In this document: positions 7,105 through 8,679 of the stretch, piece by piece
Numbering within the stretch: the stretch's first letter is position 1
Layout of the letters: each line of letters begins with the position of its first letter
NCBI GenBank assembly: GCA_016210395.1
Contig: JACQUI010000129.1
Location: 1 to 8,679 of the forward strand
From: Chloroflexota bacterium
GTDB lineage: Bacteria; Chloroflexota; Dehalococcoidia; Lucifugimonadales; JACPCL1
Reading direction: 5' to 3'
DNA: 8,679 nucleotides
Translations under genes and position numbers: made by a program
Notes under the pieces: generated by a model
Databases searched by the model: none
Seen by the model: only the letters and a program-made list of their open reading frames with translations
What the model was told of the DNA's origin: nothing

Positions 7105-7275
7105 ATGACGCCTGAAAGAACTCCAGCCAGGCTGGCTTGTCTAGCACTGCTCGACATTGAGCCCAGGCTGCGGCGAGAGGCAGTGAAGCGGGACATCGGA
7201 CTCAATACGCAGCAGACAGAGCGGAGGGTCGCATCAACAGAAGGAAACCTCGAATCCAACGAACTCTGGAATTAA
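7105..7275 (+). CDS. Possible 56-aa small protein, hypothetical
   Basis: ATG 7105 follows GGAGGAG (7088-7094) by 10 nt and the frame runs to TAA at 7273. The predicted peptide begins MTPERTPARLACLALLDIEP and continues as a polar, charged helix-prone sequence (RLRREAVKRDIGLNTQQTER) to its end at ELWN. No family is recognised. Frames this short arise often by chance in GC-rich DNA, so the ribosome site and the helix-like composition are the only support. Confidence 0.22.
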   Translation: MTPERTPARLACLALLDIEPRLRREAVKRDIGLNTQQTERRVASTEGNLESNELWN

Positions 7276-7367
7276 CTCCAACCGATAAGCCGCATCCGTC
7301 ACCACTGGGGAAAGCCGTGTTCCCTTAGCTCTGCGCATCCTTGCCTGGACCTCCCGTTTGTCATTCT

Positions 7368-7376
7368 TGATATACT
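7368..7376 (+). promoter_or_regulatory. Extended -10 promoter element upstream of the 203-aa gene
   Basis: TGATATACT combines the TGn extension with a TATACT -10 box (7371-7376). No -35 box is found at normal spacing (TTGCCT at 7341 is 24 nt away), which is acceptable for an extended -10 promoter. Initiation near 7383 would give a leader of about 115 nt before GTG 7499. Confidence 0.4.
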
Positions 7377-7498
7377 TCAATTCGGGTAACACCCACCTAT
7401 GGCGCAAGCGACGGCTCACTTTGCCGCGTCTTGTTTCCGGCATATCTGCTCCCATCGCCCCTCGGGTGCTGGGACACACCATAACGGAGCAAAAGCTA

Positions 7499-8110
7499 GT
7501 GACAGACAAGATCAAATCGGCCGTGGAACTTGCCATGGAACGGGCCTCAAAGCTGGGGACCCTTTCGCCAGGCGAGACTTTAGCATTCAAGTGGCAGCCG
7601 GAAGGCGAGCGCCTGGCAGGGCGCTACCTGAAGGGCGGGTCTGACCTCGCGAAAGGGTTCCGGGCCATTGACCGGTCCGCAGTTCCTCACGTGCTGCGAG
7701 GATGTGTCGGCGCACTCTTGGCCAACGTGACGTTGCCAAGCAGCGAGGGCGCCAGAGCGACAAATCAGCGCATGCTAGATGGGATCCGGCTCCTCTGCAA
7801 AGATCGGAAAGCCATCGATAGCAGCATCGGCCGGATTCAGTATGTGTTGGACCAATACGTCAATTTCGGGCTGCACCAGATGGAGGAAGCCCACGAGGCG
7901 CTGAAGCAGCAGTTCATGGCCAACGTTGAGCAAGAAATACAGCGCCGCGGCATGAAAGGAACAGTCGCTGTAGACCCAGACACCAATCCTACCTTCCAGA
8001 ACCAATGGCGCGCGACCTTGTCCAGGATCGTAGAACCTTTCGAGGCCAATCTGGCGGAAATGAAGCGCCAAGCACAAGAGCTCGTGTTGGCAAAGTCGGC
8101 CTTCCCATAG
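7499..8110 (+). CDS. 203-aa helical cytoplasmic protein, unknown function
   Basis: GTG 7499 is chosen because GGAG (7486-7489) lies 9 nt upstream and the protein then opens with an amphipathic helix, TDKIKSAVELAMERASKLG. The frame remains open back to 7358, but that stretch has no protein-like character. The protein has no signal peptide or membrane segment. Residues 1-20 are helical, followed by a loop with LSPGE and then helices at about 33-75. A long helix-rich, partly coiled-coil region (about 98-152) includes QMEEAHEALKQQFMANVEQE, and a final helix runs from about 168 to 200. The opening pattern (KIKSA-x-E-x-AMERA-x-x-LG-x-LSP) recalls uncharacterised bacterial proteins of similar size, but I cannot name the family with certainty. 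It stands alone, with non-coding DNA on both sides, so context gives no role. Confidence 0.8.
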   Translation: MTDKIKSAVELAMERASKLGTLSPGETLAFKWQPEGERLAGRYLKGGSDLAKGFRAIDRSAVPHVLRGCVGALLANVTLPSSEGARATNQRMLDGIRLLCKDRKAIDSSIGRIQYVLDQYVNFGLHQMEEAHEALKQQFMANVEQEIQRRGMKGTVAVDPDTNPTFQNQWRATLSRIVEPFEANLAEMKRQAQELVLAKSAFP

Positions 8111-8472
8111 GTGCTTCCGCTCTGGCCAATATCCACCTACTTGGCAAATCCACTCCAGTGGGGCTGAGAGCAAAGCTTGGGCCCTGCAGGGAATGCCTTC
8201 AGCGCGGCTCCGCCATTTTTCTGCCGCTGGCGATGCGGGAGCACGCCTTCAGCGCAGTATGCGGAGGACGCTGGGCCATTGGATCGTTCAAGTCGAGAGC
8301 GGCCGTAGTCCAGTCCAGCAACCTTCCTACGGCGAGGGAGCAAGAACTAGGCAACGGTTAGCTAGGCGCAGCAATCCTCGGTCGGTTGCTCCATCGAGCA
8401 TCATTGTCACACTAAGCCGAACTTCCGAGGATTTCGTATCTAGCCGTATCTGGGATGTAGCCAGACAACATC
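8111..8472. other. Gap after the 203-aa gene
   Basis: No convincing gene is seen. Overlapping frames on both strands have random composition. TAGGTG (8108-8113) can pair with CACCTA (8135-8140) around the stop codon of the preceding gene, but no T tract follows. The 11-mer GCCTTCAGCGC occurs at 8195-8205 and again 50 bp later at 8245-8255. A T-arm-like TTCAAGT near 8287 does not fold into a tRNA. Confidence 0.45.
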
Positions 8473-8582
8473 TTGACGATTCCGCCGGTTGCGAATATAA
8501 CAGAGGCGCGGCGCATTGGAAAAACTCGAAGTAGCCAGAAGAAACGTTGGTTTCGTATCTGCTCGCCTGGAAGTTCGGCCTA
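8413..8582. repeat. Inverted repeat flanking a promoter and small-ORF start
   Basis: TAAGCCGAACTTCC (8413-8426) is the reverse complement of GGAAGTTCGGCCTA (8569-8582) except for one base. The arms are 142 bp apart. Near them the 10-mer TTTCGTATCT occurs twice in direct orientation (8432-8441, 8551-8560). The interval contains the promoter at 8473-8501. Too little is present to call an insertion element, and no transposase fragment is recognisable between the arms. Confidence 0.45.
8473..8501 (+). promoter_or_regulatory. Near-consensus sigma70 promoter
   Basis: TTGACG (8473-8478) and TATAAC (8496-8501), each 5 of 6 to consensus, are separated by the ideal 17 nt. It is the best promoter match I found in the window. 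Initiation near 8508 would place the start only a few bases before the TTG at 8516, or could drive a gene or small RNA extending past the window. Confidence 0.5.
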
Positions 8583-8677
8583 AAGGGGAAACGACGGGGC
8601 CCGCGCGAGACGAAGCGGTTCCTCGTGAGGGGGTCGCGTGGCTTGGCAAGTCACTGGAACTACAGGCGCTACCCTAG
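8516..8677 (+). CDS. Possible 53-aa small protein just downstream of a strong promoter
   Basis: TTG 8516 opens a frame to TAG at 8675 whose product begins MEKLEVARRNVGFVSARLEV and continues with a charged, Pro-containing stretch to a hydrophobic end (AWLGKSLELQALP). An in-frame TAA at 8498 limits it upstream. AGAGG (8502-8506) lies 9 nt before the start, but it would fall before the predicted transcript start, so translation would have to be nearly leaderless. The composition is protein-like, with alternating charged and aliphatic residues. No family is recognised, and a chance frame remains quite possible. Confidence 0.3.
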   Translation: MEKLEVARRNVGFVSARLEVRPKGETTGPARDEAVPREGVAWLGKSLELQALP

Positions 8678-8679
8678 GA

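Larger units (their letters stand above)
6414..7498. other. Gene-poor region of about 1.1 kb
   Basis: Reading frames of 60-190 codons exist on both strands here. Their translations are rich in Arg, Ser, Pro and Cys, lack hydrophobic periodicity and resemble no family, as expected of random frames in GC-rich DNA. What can be supported is a pair of overlapping hairpins (6512-6548), a weak 56-codon candidate with a ribosome site (7105-7275) and an extended -10 promoter (7368-7376). The string GTTCGAATCC at about 6663-6672 resembles a tRNA T-arm, but its stem does not pair. Confidence 0.5.

Noticed and set aside
8284..8300. TTCAAGT resembling a tRNA T-loop
   Set aside because: Only three base pairs form in the stem, and no matching acceptor stem lies at tRNA distance.
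8005..8361. 118-codon + strand frame after the 203-aa gene
   Set aside because: Its first third is an out-of-frame reading of the 203-aa gene, and the rest has random composition with no start signal.

Overview
The window looks like a chromosomal or metagenomic stretch from a GC-rich, free-living bacterium. Four convincing genes all read on the + strand: a secreted multidomain surface protein, a large lipoprotein, a small integral membrane protein and a helical soluble protein. Two of the four start at TTG or GTG. Lipoproteins with a long Pro/Thr linker, NHL-HYR architectures and long poorly coding gaps would suit an environmental Chloroflexota (Dehalococcoidia-like) genome. That placement is an impression from protein style only, because no rRNA or marker gene is present.

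Layout. Positions 1-2681 hold the 3' part of a gene whose 5' end lies outside the window. It encodes NHL beta-propeller blades, eight tandem HYR (Ig-like) domains with an exact 237-nt period, one further Ig-like domain, and a C-terminal helical domain resembling FIMAH. Positions 2682-3155 are an intergenic region with a direct repeat and a good sigma70-type promoter at 3049-3076. Positions 3156-5561 encode an 801-aa lipoprotein: lipobox, ZU5-like beta domain, long helical middle, PKD/Ig-like domain and a C-terminal beta-rich tip. Just after its stop, 5572-5626 is a diverged, separately terminated second copy of the lipoprotein's last codons. It is probably the remnant of a paralogue or of an earlier 3' end. 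Positions 5655-6413 encode a four-TM membrane protein with a soluble C-terminal domain.

Positions 6414-7498 are more than 1 kb without a convincing gene. They contain two overlapping strong hairpins (6512-6548), one weak small-ORF candidate (7105-7275) and an extended -10 promoter (7368-7376). Positions 7499-8110 encode a 203-aa helical protein of unknown function. Positions 8111-8679 are mostly non-coding, but carry a near-consensus promoter (8473-8501) followed at once by a possible 53-aa ORF (8516-8677), bracketed in part by an inverted repeat.

How the genes may work together. The first two proteins are extracytoplasmic and built from adhesion-type or scaffold beta domains. The third is in the membrane 93 nt downstream of the lipoprotein and may be co-transcribed with it. 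The most interesting local signal is the 3' end of the lipoprotein gene: an AT-richer C-terminal tip followed by a ghost copy of its own last codons. That is what replacement of a variable C-terminal tip, or deletion within a tandem paralogue array, would leave behind. No transposase, CRISPR array, tRNA, rRNA or recognised defence gene is visible.
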